A stretch of 64,000 nt of DNA from Angiostrongylus vasorum (lineage: Eukaryota; Nematoda; Chromadorea; Rhabditida; Metastrongylidae). Made by a program: the position numbers and the translations under genes. Below the pieces are notes generated by a model. The model ran no database searches and was not told the origin of the DNA. It saw only the letters and a list, made by a program, of their open reading frames with translations. How positions within the stretch are numbered: position 1 is the stretch's first letter; each line of letters starts with the position of its first letter. Location: contig JADANN010000457.1 of NCBI GenBank assembly GCA_018806985.1, forward strand, positions 2,294,001-2,358,000, given 5' to 3'. Shown here piece after piece: positions 51,487-63,169 of the stretch.

Positions 51487-53165
51487 TGATTATGAAGATC
51501 CCTTCGGTCCCCCTTTTGGGTAGGGTTACCATGCGCGAGGTCCTTCACTGGTCTAGGGTTTTCTCTTTCTGAAGGCAAGATGTCATTTGGCTTGCGAGAA
51601 GTTCATGTTATTTGTGACTACCAGCTTTAAGGAAATTGCAGGTGATATTATCGGATAGTGGAGCTGTGCCTCTCTTGATGCTTTCTCTCAACTCGAGCTT
51701 CAGAGTGTAGAATCTTAGGCGGTTTTTCATCAGTGGAGATTTCGGGACTCCAAGACAGGGATTTTGGAGTTGAAAATATTAGCATAGAACCGTTCCTTTA
51801 TCAATTATATGACATAGCGGTATGTAATGGTGGTCTCGTTTTCATTCAGCAAGGCGCGTAACGGAATATTATTAGACTGGTTAGTGGTAATGTAGTCGCG
51901 TTCTGGACTTCATGTTTGAGGCACTGAGACGAGTTCTGCACAGGTTTTAAGTCCTTCGACGGGCAGCCTGTAGTTTTTCGTCGGGTTTTCGTTGATTTGA
52001 TAGTTAATTGATATATGAGGAGAAGACTTTGTTGAGAATACCCTCGTTATGCACGACTTGTTGTTTCGTTTTTCTTGGACAATGACAGGAATTCTTTTTC
52101 TAGCTTATGGCTGAATCGAATCTTCGCACGGAGAAAGCAGTGATCAGATCCAGTACAGAATCTAGGTACCACTAAGGTGTCAAAGAGGCATCATTTTTCT
52201 GTTGGTAAGAATATTATCAATCTCCGCTTGAATAGTGCCTTTAGAAGACGCCCATGTCCACCTGCGATCCTCTCTGTTATCGAGAAATGAGTTCCGATGG
52301 AAGAGACGTACTGCGGATAGGAGTCTTAAAAGACGGTTTCTATCCTCATTTCAATCTCGTCTCCCGAATTTCCCTGTCCTGAATCTATTTTTTGTTGGTC
52401 ATTCTTAATCTGGCGCTGAAGTTTCCAACAACGAATTCATAGAAGGATTTCTCGTTATGGACTAGTTTCTCTAACGGGTTGTAAAACGCTTCTAGTTCGC
52501 TCTCATCAGCTGTACAAGTTGGTGAGTAACAGTTGATGACACTGACTCTCTTTTGACGTTCAAGTTGCAGAAGGAGAATGGGCAAGCTCAGTGATAGGGC
52601 TTCGTATGAGTGACCAAGTGGGGGAATAGATAAGTGTGCGATAAAAGCAACGCCTCCGACATTTCGTAACGGAAATTTCCCTCCGCAAATGGCAAGGTTC
52701 CTGTCATCTAATTGGTGTATGTCAATCTTCCTGCTTTCCGACTCTTGTAAGGCGATCACATGGAATTTGATGCGATCGGCGGCCTCAGAAAGGGCTTAAA
52801 GGACTACGTCTGAAGAGACCGTTCTGGCGTTATAGGTGCACAACAAGAACAATCTCCATAGCGTGTCATGGGCGTGCTCGTTTTGTCCGTTTCCAATGAT
52901 GTCCTGTTGAACTCCAGATTTGGTCTCCTCTCATCGGTTGTCTCACACCCCAGTGTCGTAGAAAAGAGCGCAGAGTGTGCAGCACTGAGGCCAGAGTTTT
53001 ACCGCTTGAGCAATTATGGTTCCCTGGATTCCCGAATTCAGCCAGGGCGAAGTCTTCTTCAGGGCGTTACCGCCACAGGCAGTCGCCATCCTTGTGGATC
53101 AGAGGGGCTTTGCACGATGCGACTAGTTTGATGTCGTGATGGCGGTTACTCCTGGTATTGGTTTA
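51487..53165 (-). mobile_element. LINE-B 5' UTR, endonuclease and RT start, minus strand
   Basis: On the minus strand: 5' UTR from 53165 (AAACCAATACCAGG), then endonuclease IALQESESRKIDIHQLDDRN, FPLRNVGGVAFIAHLSI, VSVINCYSPTCTADESELEA and FVVGNFSARLRM. Then degraded linker and RT entry, ending at a KGDRRDLHN-like block near 51495. It abuts the next copy head-to-tail. QET reads QES and GDFN reads GNFS, so it is inactive. Confidence 0.78.
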
Positions 53166-53170
53166 CTCTT

Positions 53171-53300
53171 ACGCTTCAGCGGTTTCGCTTTCTTCAGAGT
53201 CTGAAAAGGTCGAACTGATATGCAATCTACACAGCCAAACACTTTCATAACCTTAGCAGATAAGATTTAACACATAATTTTGCATTCGCATAATAAACAG
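53171..53300 (-). mobile_element. PLE 3' terminal repeat with hammerhead-like motif (53171-53197)
   Basis: On the minus strand GACCTTTTCAGACT leads into CTGAAGA, A, AGCG-AAAC-CGCT (4-bp stem II), GAAGCGTA. The A-to-G change in GAAAC and loss of GUC suggest it cannot cleave. It matches 31542-31680, including TAACCTTAGC(A/T)GATAAG. The LINE-B 5' UTR begins within 10 bases of its end. Confidence 0.5.
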
Positions 53301-54060
53301 CTTCTTTTAAACAGCCATCGTTTTAATCTTTGCAAGTATTCCATTTAGTTAGTGGAGAGCAGCCATACAGAGTAATGCATGGGCGAGAAATCTACCTAGG
53401 GTCAGGACATAGAATCAGCCTGAGGTATGGTGTGTGCTCACGCGTGATAACAAAGCACTCCTTCTTGCGCTTCATTTTTGGATTTTTGGAAGTAGTCCAA
53501 AATGCTTCAAGAGTTTTACGCGTTGATGTCTTGCATTCCTGTGCGAGGATAGTGACTTCTACTTCAAAATCTTCTCCGTTATGTTTCTCCGTCCTATGCA
53601 AGTCTAGTGGTGTGTTTGGTTTCAGTTTAGATTTACCGACTAGGTGTTCTTTAAAGAGCACGCAGAGCGGTTTACCCGTTTTGCCAACGTATTCATCCCC
53701 ACATGCTTTACAGGAGATTAGGTACACCGTACCCTGAACTCATGCAATCGCGTCTCTACCGTTAAATTGTGCAGTTTTTCGATGTACATAGACGGTCATG
53801 TAGGCGATTACGAACTAGCTGGCGTTTTAGAGTGTCCGGTTAAACTTCTATCGCTCTCATCGAATTCTCTAGACCGGTCATTCTCAAGCAATGTTTTCTA
53901 TCTGCGTTTGTTTCGTTCGAAATAAGGCGTAAGGTGAACGGCGCATTGCTCTCGCTGGCGTTATCGCTTCGGGGCGTGAATTTTTCCTCTATGCCTATCC
54001 CGAGCAGCTGCAGTTTCCTAGCCATTCGAGGTGACTATTTGCCGCGTCAATATCTACAGT
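53301..54060 (-). pseudogene. PLE connector and GIY-YIG endonuclease relic, second copy
   Basis: Minus-strand frames give APFTLRLISNETNADRKHCL, RMTGLENSMRAIEV (parallel to VPFMLPFISDEV in copy 1), VRNRLH and then, from 53727, LISCKACGDEYVGKTGKPLC, VLFKEHLVGK and FEVEVTILAQECKTSTRKTL. The YVGKT motif is intact, but the catalytic Arg before KEH is Leu (VLFKEH against IRIKEH), so the nuclease is predicted inactive. Confidence 0.8.
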
Positions 54061-54980
54061 AGATCAATGGCTGGGAATCGATTACTGGAGCTTCTATTTT
54101 AAGCGTAAAGACGAGGGTAGGGTTTGGTGCTAGTTGCTTTCCCATTGCCAAACATCTCATTTGTGTGAAATACTTCCCGTACCATCTAAATATTAGGCAG
54201 TTAAGGCACCGCTTCAAAGGCGCAATGAGCTGTTAAATCGAGAAGCTACGCATGTTTATCACACCTTCGTATTAACCAAGGACCTTTCGGGTGGCTTGTA
54301 TTGCATAGCCATTCGGAACTCTAGAATAAAGGGTGGTAAGTCTCCGCTGCGGGCGCGCTATTAAGACGCACGTTACGTGCCTATTCCGTAATATGTTTTG
54401 CACCTCTCCATCTCGACCCAGCACTACACCGATCTGAATACTACATCTTCATCTCTTCTTTTTTGATTGCTGCACTCTGTGTGTCTACGTAATGATCCTC
54501 AGCCAAGTCCAAAGTTTCCTATGCTTCTCCTTTCTGCAGATTCGCCAATGATTTATGGATGCATAACATTAGCCTATCCCACCTCCACCCAACCACATTC
54601 AGCGGCAAACAGCGTCCAATACCTGTATTTCTTTGTCACATCGGCTTAATACTACTATGTAGGATATTTTAGCATTGGTAGTGTCTCACATTGTTTTTTA
54701 TCTCATCTCTAGCTACTAGTTACGACATTGCTTAAATCTCTTACACTTGAGTTTTTATTATCGCCACTTCGCAGCTACTGTGTTGTCACTGTCATATACA
54801 AACGATTTAACTACCCAATCTTGAGATCCGTCATTACGATAACGAGGGAAAGACGCGCAGGGCAGAAAATGATGTAAAACTGGTAACGGGTCACCACAGG
54901 TAAAAACTTAATAGGCGTCAAGCTCACTAGACTGCGCAGTACTGCACTATCATGAGAAACTCTAAGTAAACTGCTATCTA
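54061..54980. other. Unassigned stretch
   Basis: No repeat recognised. A strong acceptor-like CTTCTCCTTTCTGCAG ends at 54539 and is followed by a C-rich open stretch to about 54650 (PTSTQPHSAANS in one frame). It could be a terminal exon of an unidentified transcript, but it does not match the kinase tail. Confidence 0.25.
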
Positions 54981-54984
54981 TAGG

Positions 54985-57527
54985 CACCGCATCATCTGTC
55001 ATCGCGTTGATCGTCGAGTGACTCCAGCAGGCGCCAGTAAATCTTTCATTCATTTCTCCCTGTCACGTGCTAGAGCAGCCCAATAGATTCTGCTTACTCT
55101 AGGTTTCGTTAAGAACCATTTCTTTCTTCTAAGGTTTTCGTGAAAAACTACTACCGGGTCGACGATCCTCTGCCGTGCGTATGCTATCCCAAGGAATCCA
55201 GTGGCTAACGGCTCTTGTCTATGAGTTATCGTTTATACTCATAGCATGTGCGACCCACCAGCAATTTGGCGTATAGAACTGCGTCTTCAATATTTGATCG
55301 TTGACATATATCGGAGCTTCGGTTCCCTTCCATCATTTATGTGATAGGAGGTACTCCTAGTATCCTCTCTAGAGTGCACGTTTACTAACACTGAGTGACC
55401 TTTCGTCCTGCTTACACATCGACCACGTTTTTTGTCGCATAAGTTAAGGCAGGAAGGATCATGGAGTCGAAAAGGTGGGGGGAATCGGGTGTTCTTTGTT
55501 CTCCCCACTACATCTTCTATACGCTTGAAAGCTCCGCAGGTGGCTGGCTCCCTTTTTCCTATTCAACTCTGGAGCTAAGTCCCTCATCATGTTGATTTTC
55601 CAACCTAGATAAACGTAACTGGATTATTCAGAGATATTCATCCCTCTGAGCGTGAATGGGGCATAATGTTTCGGTGTTCAATGAGTGTTGTTCTCTTATA
55701 GATGTAGTCTATCGTAACGAATACTTTCCGAAACACTGCTTGCTCAGATCGCTCCCCTTCATGCAGTGTTCTGTTGAACGTTTATATATGACTGGTCCTG
55801 TGTTGAACTCTTACAGGCAACTTGTGAAGAGCCGAGTCAGCGTGTTGATAAGAACTGGAGGAAAGTTTTTTGGGTGTTGAGGTCTTAACCTGTCCCGACC
55901 ACATGTTTTTTCTTTTTCCAGGGTAATAGCATGTCTAAATTCGGAAAGGAAAACTAGTTAGACGACAAATCTTTCCTTCATAATTTTATGTGGACGCATA
56001 ACGACGTGGCTACTGAAGGGATTCGTGTAGTAGTCGTGAATGGTTTTCGCCATAGCCTTTCAGGAAGTTGCAACTGTTCCTCTGGGCGTCGGAATGCAAT
56101 CATCTAGGTTTCTTAATTGAGGAAGTTTCAGTGGGCTTTGCAAATGCTTTTTCCAGCCTTTGCATTTTCGTCAATGACTGCTGCTGTTCTCTCTTTGAGA
56201 TTTCCTTTATCGCTTGTCTGCACTATTTGCAAGTTCGGACGTGAGCTGGCAGTTGCCTGCAGCTCGTTAGCCACGCTAGCACATCAGCTTAAGTATTTCT
56301 GTGGACAGACTTCTCCTGGATACTTTCGAGATCTCAGCTTTCAGAGCACTAACGTGAAGAGATTTCATGAGGCGATCGTTTTCTTAGTCGAAGCAACTAG
56401 AATTACCATCTTCTCAACAGCCCACTACCAAACTGAATAAATCCCAGTCTGTGGCGGTTTTGGACCTCGTTTTTGAATTAAGCGCTTTTTCTCCTTTCCC
56501 CGAAAAATGGACTCTGACGAGAAGGAAGTGATAGTTTGGTCCGGCGTAGATTTTTTGGAACGGTGGCGAAATCGATTGGGCAGAAGCTTCGATTTACTGT
56601 GATGCTTTCTTTTTTCATTAAGGTACTCTCCTTTAAGAGGCTCTCACGTTCGGTGTTGGGAATGGAGATTCTGGAATTCCTAGTTACCGTGAATAGCCTT
56701 GGTCGTCGTGCTAAAGACGGACATCCGCTTGCTCGTTCCATTCTAGTCCCTCAGACGTTCTCCTCGACGATTGCGTCGAAATCATTAATACCTTAAAGAA
56801 TGTATGATCTTCTTTGCAAAGCATCCTCATTTCCATGTAGAACGCTTCAATTTCGTGTTCGTCAATGGTTGATGTCGGTGCATAGACGACGAAGATTGTC
56901 AAAGCCGGGCCGGTGTTGATCCACATCTCTTTAACCGTAAACGTACTATTAGGGTGTTTGTTACTCGGCTAAATCGATGTTCATGGCCGAAGTTCCAAAG
57001 CCGTATTGATGACAACGCCAATGCGGCCGACTCCTCTACGGTCGCACGTTCCGAGGAACAGTTGTTTTCCGGTGTCACGGCTTTGAATGGGTGGCGTCTT
57101 GTCGTATCAGTCACTGCGATGACATATCTTATCCTAAATGCGTGAATGATCATGTCCTCTATCGAGGGCTCAGGTACAAGTGAGCGTGCATTCTAAGTAC
57201 AGGTCGTCACCTCAGTTCTTTCTGATTCAGATACCCTAGAATAGCCCTGAGATTTTAGCAGCCTTTCTGTACTCTTCCTGGTAAACATTGCCGTATCGAG
57301 GGTTCTTCCGCGATCTGGGGAAAGACACACTCATCCTCATAAACACGGAAGTTATGTGCGAAATCGGACCAGCAGAAACGGGAGTCTATCCTTTAGATTC
57401 ACTTACGTCTCAGGGAAGCATAAGGTCGCTTTTGATCCGCGTTTAACCCCCTATCCGCTACCTGGGGACGCGCCACGTAGCCTCGCGACTAACGGGCGTG
57501 AGATCTCTCCTCAATGAGCGAGGGTCA
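54985..57527 (-). mobile_element. RTE LINE-A, second copy, internally deleted and degenerate
   Basis: The plus strand follows copy 1 (38757-42175) in order, from GCGCCAGTAA (near 55030) to the 5' end ACCTGGGGACGCGCCACGTA near 57460. Minus-strand fragments include [24 protein letters not shown] residues near 56860. Near 55665 the sequence jumps from the LNGT...APF region to the EQAGF region, removing about 500 bp that include the FADD catalytic box. It is therefore dead and shorter (2.5 kb against 3.4 kb). Confidence 0.82.
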
Positions 57528-58360
57528 AATAATACTTGAAAAAGTTGAAAATACTATGAAGCGGTATCGTATGTGGTATGTGGTGATGGATTGCGCAGTG
57601 GTTAGTGGTATAGTCCATCAGGAAACAAGGTGCTGGTTCAGCCTCTTGCCCAATGCTTTACTGCAATCCACGTGGGAATCCCTTAGCTCGGTTATCTCCA
57701 ACATTGCAAGGAGAATGGAGTTGACTGGCATTTTACGACATTCACAAAGAAAGCGAAATCCTAAAGCAACAGCCGGAACAGCGTGGTAAATGTTCGAAGA
57801 CCATTGTGGATGATGAATACAAGGAAAACGAATCGAATGGAAGAAGTGCTGTGATCCGAACAGTAGATGTGATGATGGGTCGTACAAAAAAAAATGAATA
57901 GATAAAGAAAAGCCCAAATTTCTATTCATGGATAGCTACGTTCTAAACCTCTCAGTTGCTCCAATTGTTCATTAAATTACTCACATTTGTGGAAACAGCT
58001 GCTGCGTCGGCATTGCCTTAGCGTTGTCTGTTAAGAGGACGATAATTATGTAGAAGAAACGAAAATAAGACGGAATATTTCTTTGTATTTGTAGAAGTTA
58101 TCAGCCATAAGGACTTCACCCTAAATCCTAGATAACGAAAATGATTTAAAGGAAGCCGAACCATATCTCCATCAGATGTGGAAAGGTCAGAAGTTGTTTA
58201 TAGTGTTCCATACGGAAGCCAATCTGGAAAAGGCCTTTCCCTAAGCAATTCTCTCTTCTTTCAGCGATTCGTAGTGCCCTTTGCACTTATGCCATTCGTT
58301 TATAAGGCGTCTACAAGCTTTTTGAGGCAGAATATGGAGCTGATTTGATAGATTTCTTAA
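57528..58360. other. Unassigned stretch with a possible tRNA-like SINE head
   Basis: 57593-57720 contains TTGCGCAGTGGTTAGTGGTA (A-box-like) and TCCACGTGGGAATCCCTTAG, related to 8018-8060. A strong acceptor-like CTCTCTTCTTTCAG ends at 58264 and is followed by 26 open codons, with no recognisable product. Confidence 0.35.
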
Positions 58361-58361
58361 G

Positions 58362-58600
58362 GATGCTCCACGCATTTGACTTCATGAAGCGTCGTTGGAC
58401 GTGATTGAATGCATATCTGGGTTTTACAATGACTCGCGGTTGCCTGCTGATGTATCGAACCAAGTGCTGCTATCCTCCCACACAAGTCTGGTGCCAGTAT
58501 GCCGACCCAGAGCGATGGAAAGCTTGGTGGACCAGGGGCGCGAGGATCGTTCCCATGTGCGTTGCAGGGCTCCTCCGACCATTGCGCCATATCCGCCCCA
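58362..58600 (-). repeat. SINE family S2 copy
   Basis: It reads GACTTCATGAAGCGTCGTTG, CAATGACTCGCGG, CTGATGTATCGAACCAAGTG and CGTTGCAGGGCTCCTCCGAC. On the minus strand ATGGCGCAATGGTCGGAGGA is the A box and GGGAACGATCC the B box. Confidence 0.68.
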
Positions 58601-59280
58601 ATCACTGCAGAATTAATGTAACGCAGATTTCGCCTTTACAATGACTTTCGGTGGTCTACCAATGTGCTAAATCAGTATCTTACTTTTGCCTGACAAGTCT
58701 TATATTAAACAGAGAAGAGAGAGAGACTTGGTTTAGCCGGGCAATGAGTTGGACCGTCGAACCCCCATTGCAGTGCATTTCTAGCAAGCGCTACACTCAT
58801 TTATCTTAACGTGATAGTGTGTGCAAGTTTATGTTAAAAAAGCTGTAAACCTGTACTATAAGTTATATTTTACACTGGCTTGTTCCTTGGACTTCTTACT
58901 AATCAAAGGTAAGCATCATTTTTCGCATTTGTTTTCATCATTTCCAACTATTAAAATTCCTTTGCACTTCAATGATCTGTTTTCACAGAAAACTGTACCG
59001 ATCCCAACATATTTGTTACTTAGTTGATGTGTAATAATTAACCTGGAAAAACCGTTCTTCTAGAGAAGCTCGGAGGAACGAGTTCCACTGTGCCCTCAAG
59101 TTCTCACACACCATCGTTATGGATCCATGGGAGGTATACCAACTTACGAGTAGGTTTCCTAACAGACGGCGATAACAATCTATTTTGATTTGCTACTAAA
59201 TTGACTTCTGGGTCGAATGTCAAGAATTCATTCAACCTGGCTGACCCTACTTGTAGGCCGATCCTCAATGTACGTAAAAC
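58601..59280. other. Unassigned stretch
   Basis: AT-rich. A good acceptor-like GTTTTCACAG ends at 58988 and is followed by a short frame ending in a stop at about 59026; it does not resemble the kinase tail. Nothing else was recognised. Confidence 0.3.
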
Positions 59281-59284
59281 TTGG

Positions 59285-59650
59285 ATACTTGGATGGGCCG
59301 TCCTCACTAATTGTGCGGCCACCTGCATAATCTCCATTTTCTTGGAGTTTTGCTGGCTTAGCCATTGTGGTTCACTGAAGCCCCGAGGTCAGCCTGGCTA
59401 AGGCCTGCCCCAGGTTGTCACCATCACGGACGGAGGTCACCGTTGTGGATCAGAGGAAGATTTGCCACCATGCGACTAGTTTGGTACCAGGATGGTAGTG
59501 GATCCTGCTACTGGTTTACTTTCAACTGGACATCCTTGTGGAAACGCCGGATTCCTTCCTAGCTTGAGAGATCCTGCCGAGGATGAATCCACCTTGTACA
59601 TCGCAGTCCGACACCCAGGAGCGTCTACTAGCCATGACGAGGCGATAAAT
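59285..59650 (-). repeat. LINE-B 5'-UTR fragment
   Basis: Reverse complement of the 35975-36335 family. It includes GCTGGCTTAGCCATTGTGGT, CACCGTTGTGGATCAGAGGA, CCACCATGCGACTAGTTTGG and GTCCGACACCCAGGAGCGTC. No ORF is attached. Confidence 0.55.
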
Positions 59651-59654
59651 CGTT

Positions 59655-60950
59655 GAGAGGGTACATAAAATCTCTATACACTTTTTGAAAATCTATATTT
59701 CGTAAACTTTCCAAAATTGTTCTGTGTATATAGATTTTACGAGCTGTTGTCAGAATGGAATAGTTGAATATCCGCAACTAAAAAACAGTGGCTGTTTTTT
59801 TTGTCACAAGTGCAGTTGTGTTTACAATGTCTGACATGCAGCGAAGCAGTCCACTGCAACCGTGCCATTAAGGAGGCATACAACCCAAAAAACTCTATAG
59901 TTACACTGATCAGTCTTCCTTCTTCTCAACCATAATGCATTTTTTATCAAAACAAGACATTGTAATTGCTTATCCCTTAAAATATCGATGAACTTAAGGC
60001 AAAAAAAAGGTGTGCAGCTTTTTTCAAAACGCATCGAAAAGCGCATAGATGAAGCAAAGAAAAACAGTATCCTTCCAACACACTCTAACGATGGTAGCCA
60101 GTACTCCAAAAGGAAAAGCGAATGAGCGAAAATCGTGTTGTGTGCCAACGATTTTCTGCTGCAGAAAAGGAAATAAATCACAAAAAAATATGTTTGCCTT
60201 GATTTCTAATTGCTGATTAATCAATTCCTATCGCAATTGTGATTTCACTGGCTAAGCAAGAAAACTCGGCGAGAGGTTTCGACAGTTCCCTCTCAGATTA
60301 TTCTCTGTTTACGTGAGCTTTGTGCAGCTTCATAGCATAAATTTTGAACGACGAAAACCTGAATGACTATAAATTGCAGTGATATTAATCAGTACCTGAT
60401 TGTAGTTTAACACAAGGAGGCAATAAGGCAACGGCTGAAAACAAATATTTGCTTACACAGCGGCGAAAGCCTAATCTCTCAAAAATAAAAGTGAAAACGT
60501 GACACCGCCCACAACGCTATTAGGGATACGACATATCTACCTTGTTAAATAATGCATAGTGTAGTTATGCCGAATTCATGATACGTGGACTATATAAACA
60601 CTTCATTCGGCCGATGCTCTACTTCATTGGATCCGACTTGATGCGACAACGAACATCTACATCATAAGGGCGAACGGCTGTGGCGGTTGCCTTGAATCAT
60701 CGTAGCTACGAAGAAACCAGAGATGTAGGAGCGTTGGTCGAATAAAACTTTTATAAAACTCTCGTATAAGCTTAATAGACCGAGAAAACAATGATTTACC
60801 TTGATTTTTTGATTTTTGGATTTTAAAACACTGATTTTCTACACCATCTTCGCGTTAGCGATTTTTACGCCAAACCGGTGTTATTTTAATAATCCAAGAA
60901 AGCAGTGATTTGTATTGGCCCTACCGAAATATCAATTCTGTGTGTTTATC
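59655..60950. other. Unassigned stretch
   Basis: The long minus-strand frame at 59822-60181 is A/T-driven and hydrophobic, with no recognisable family. No repeat was recognised. Confidence 0.35.
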
Positions 60951-60955
60951 TTCAC

Positions 60956-61080
60956 AAAAACTGTGGTATCAATTTCCGAAACGCGGAGGGATGGCGTGAT
61001 TGGTTACCTTGGGGTGCGGCACCGAATCGCGACTGCGCTTACATTGCAGAACATCACAACAAGTACTTCGTATGTGCCAC
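60956..61080 (-). repeat. SINE family S2, degenerate fragment
   Basis: GTGGTATCAATTTCCGAAAC...GAGGGATGGCGTGATTGGTT corresponds to GGTACCAATTTGCCGACCGA...GGGATGGAATTCTTGG of the S2 copy at 15638. Confidence 0.4.
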
Positions 61081-61102
61081 TGTATTAGGTCGATGAAGAA
61101 CT

Positions 61103-61273
61103 GAGTCAGAGTTTCAACCTCTGTATTTTAAGGGGCACAGAAAAAGGCTCTATCTTAGCTCAGAGTAACCTTTAATAATCGAAATAAAAACCATTACAAA
61201 CACAGTGATGGTGAGGTTTTTTTCCAAAACCCAGATCCCAGGTAAGTTTCGAAACCTCGATTACTCTTTCTGG
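61103..61273. repeat. Left member of a 170-bp direct repeat
   Basis: It starts GAGTCAGAGTTTCAACCTCT and includes CTTAGCTCAGAGTAA, AATAAAAACCATTACAAACA and TTCGAAACCTCGATTAC. It recurs at 62679-62848 in the same orientation with about 80 percent identity by eye. Confidence 0.75.
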
Positions 61274-61319
61274 AGGTAATCTCATTTCCTTCCAAAAACT
61301 GACTGAGACGAAGGTGAAA

Positions 61320-61472
61320 CGAGGGCCTCAGTGGTGCAATGGGTAATACGTGAACCCGCGCGTTTGAATCTGGCCTGGGGTCTTAATTTTGCTCATTTCT
61401 GATCATCATTGTGGTTGTATTTCGCATAATACCCTGCCATAGAGAAAAAATAACAGGCAGTAAATAAAAATC
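61320..61472 (+). repeat. SINE family S1 copy
   Basis: Head GGTGCAATGGGTAATACGTG (A-box-like) and GTTTGAATCTGG (B-box-like), then TTGTGGTTGTATTTCGCATA, ATACCCTGCCATAG and tail ACAGGCAGTAAATAAAAA. Confidence 0.65.
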
Positions 61473-61479
61473 AGTACAA

Positions 61480-62310
61480 TGCACACTTTTTTTCTCCAGG
61501 AGAAACAAGTTGGTTTAATCTTGCTGGCTGCGTAAAGCTCAATAGTTCTAGAGGTGATGAAGTCGTTGGAGGCAGTCTCGGTCACGGTTAAGTTTCTGAA
61601 CCACATCTTACCGCGGATACGTTCTTGGCACATTTGTTTTTGCTTCTTGTACATTTCTTTGCCTTTTGCCGCGGATTCACAGGAGGTAATTGGTCAAACC
61701 AGAGCACGACCATCGAATAGTCACTATGACCTTCTTTTGGTGCAATGCTCTTTTTTGGGAAGTGCTGCGGAGCTTCATCGTAGTACAACCACTGAGCTTA
61801 TCCTGCGCGGTTACCGTTGAAGATCCATTTTTCGTGCATCACAATGAGCTCAAGAAACGTTTGATCCTCGTTGCGCAGGAGTAGCAATAATAATTTAGGG
61901 ATATTTGATATCCATCCAATTCCTACGCACCCATTTGTCGAGCTTTTCACCTTTCCAATTCTTTTTCAGACACCCAAAACAGTTGGGATGCTTACATAGA
62001 GTTCTTCTGGGAGTTTTAGGAGATTTGTGCAAGTATTTGCTTCATCCAAAGCGTTCAAGTCATCGTCATCAATGGTAGAAGGACGTCCGCCATCTCTTCT
62101 ACCCTCAGGGTCGAATTCGCCACAACGATGTCTTCCAAACCAACTTTGAACTGCTTGATCGCTAACACTTACTTGGCCCTATATCTCCTTAATATTTCAA
62201 GCCGTTTGCTCTACGCGTTTCTGAGTTAGAAATCGTGGAAGTAGGTTTGCCGAAACTGCTGCTTTGAGTTCTGAAATTCTAACTTTTAGAACTTGGCAAA
62301 AACACATATT
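61480..62310 (-). pseudogene. Mariner-family transposase relic
   Basis: On the minus strand: VSDQAVQSWFGRHRCGEFDP, then EGRRDGGRPSTIDDDDLNAL (near 62060-62190), the mariner helix-turn-helix end and GRPSTIDD linker. After breaks: FLELIVMHEKWIFNGNRA and WLYYDEAPQHFPKKSIAPKE (near 61740-61870), matching FLDRIVTGDEKW and the region after it. The GDE of the first catalytic Asp reads MHE, and frames are broken, so it is dead. Confidence 0.72.
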
Positions 62311-62678
62311 ATGTCATAATTCCATTAGACAAAGCTGAATTATATAGAATGGGTTCTCAGTTGAATGTAATAATACAGCAATCAAAAACAATTAGTGCTA
62401 AAATGTTTACAAGGAGAGTAAAATTACAAGTCCTTCATCATTCTCCGAACAGCATGTAGCGTGTTGATGGATTGTACAGCATTCGTTTTTACCTTCTAAG
62501 AGATTAACTTTACTTCAAATTACCTTCATTTTCAGTAAGTGCAAACAATTCCTGAATGCCGCCAATGACTGAGTTATATATTAGTTAACATTTTTGACGA
62601 TCTAGTAGAGCTTGGAAACTTAGAGTGACCTTCATTTAACTCAAAATTGTTAAAACTTATCATTTTCGCTCCATTTTG

Positions 62679-62848
62679 TAGTCAGAGTTTCAACCTCTAT
62701 CTTTTAAAGGGCACAGTAAAAGGTTTTTTCTTAGCTCAGAGTAAGCTCTAATAATCGAGATAAAAACCATTGCAAACACACTGACGCCGAGGTGTTTTTT
62801 AAAAACCCAGACCACAGATCAGATTCGGAACCGCGATTGCTGTTTGTG
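62679..62848. repeat. Right member of the 170-bp direct repeat
   Basis: GTAGTCAGAGTTTCAACCTC, CTTAGCTCAGAGTAAGC, GATAAAAACCATTGCAAACA and TTCGGAACCGCGATTGC correspond in order to the copy at 61103. ACCGCGATTGC resembles the ACCTCGCGATTGC of PLE terminal repeats. Confidence 0.75.
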
Positions 62849-63169
62849 TCAAAACAATACTAAGAACGGTACGTTGTTCTTTTCGGCTGTGTTGCCAAAA
62901 GTTGTGTCTCATTTCAAAAACTTCTGACACTGTTAGTGTGAATGGCGTCTGAACTGTGACTTTCGCAGATTCGAAGCTATTTTTTCCCTTGTTTTTGCCT
63001 CCGCTGTTAAACCCCATTTTGTTGACCGCCTCAAGAGTCATCCATCATAGGTCTTATGCGATTAATGACATCGTATATGACATCGCTGTTGAAGGTACGA
63101 GCTTCTCTATAAGTCATACCATATCGAAGAATGCTTTTACCTTATCTTTGTCATAAATCAGCGTCAAGA

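Noticed and set aside
51207..51572. 121-codon plus-strand ORF
   Set aside because: It is the antisense of the minus-strand LINE-B endonuclease.
54540..54650. C-rich open stretch after a strong acceptor as the kinase tail
   Set aside because: No resemblance to the SIFxL tail, and 10 kb of transposon debris separates it from exon 11.
59822..60181. 119-codon minus-strand ORF, hydrophobic
   Set aside because: Composition follows AT-rich sequence; no signal peptide, motif or neighbour supports a gene.
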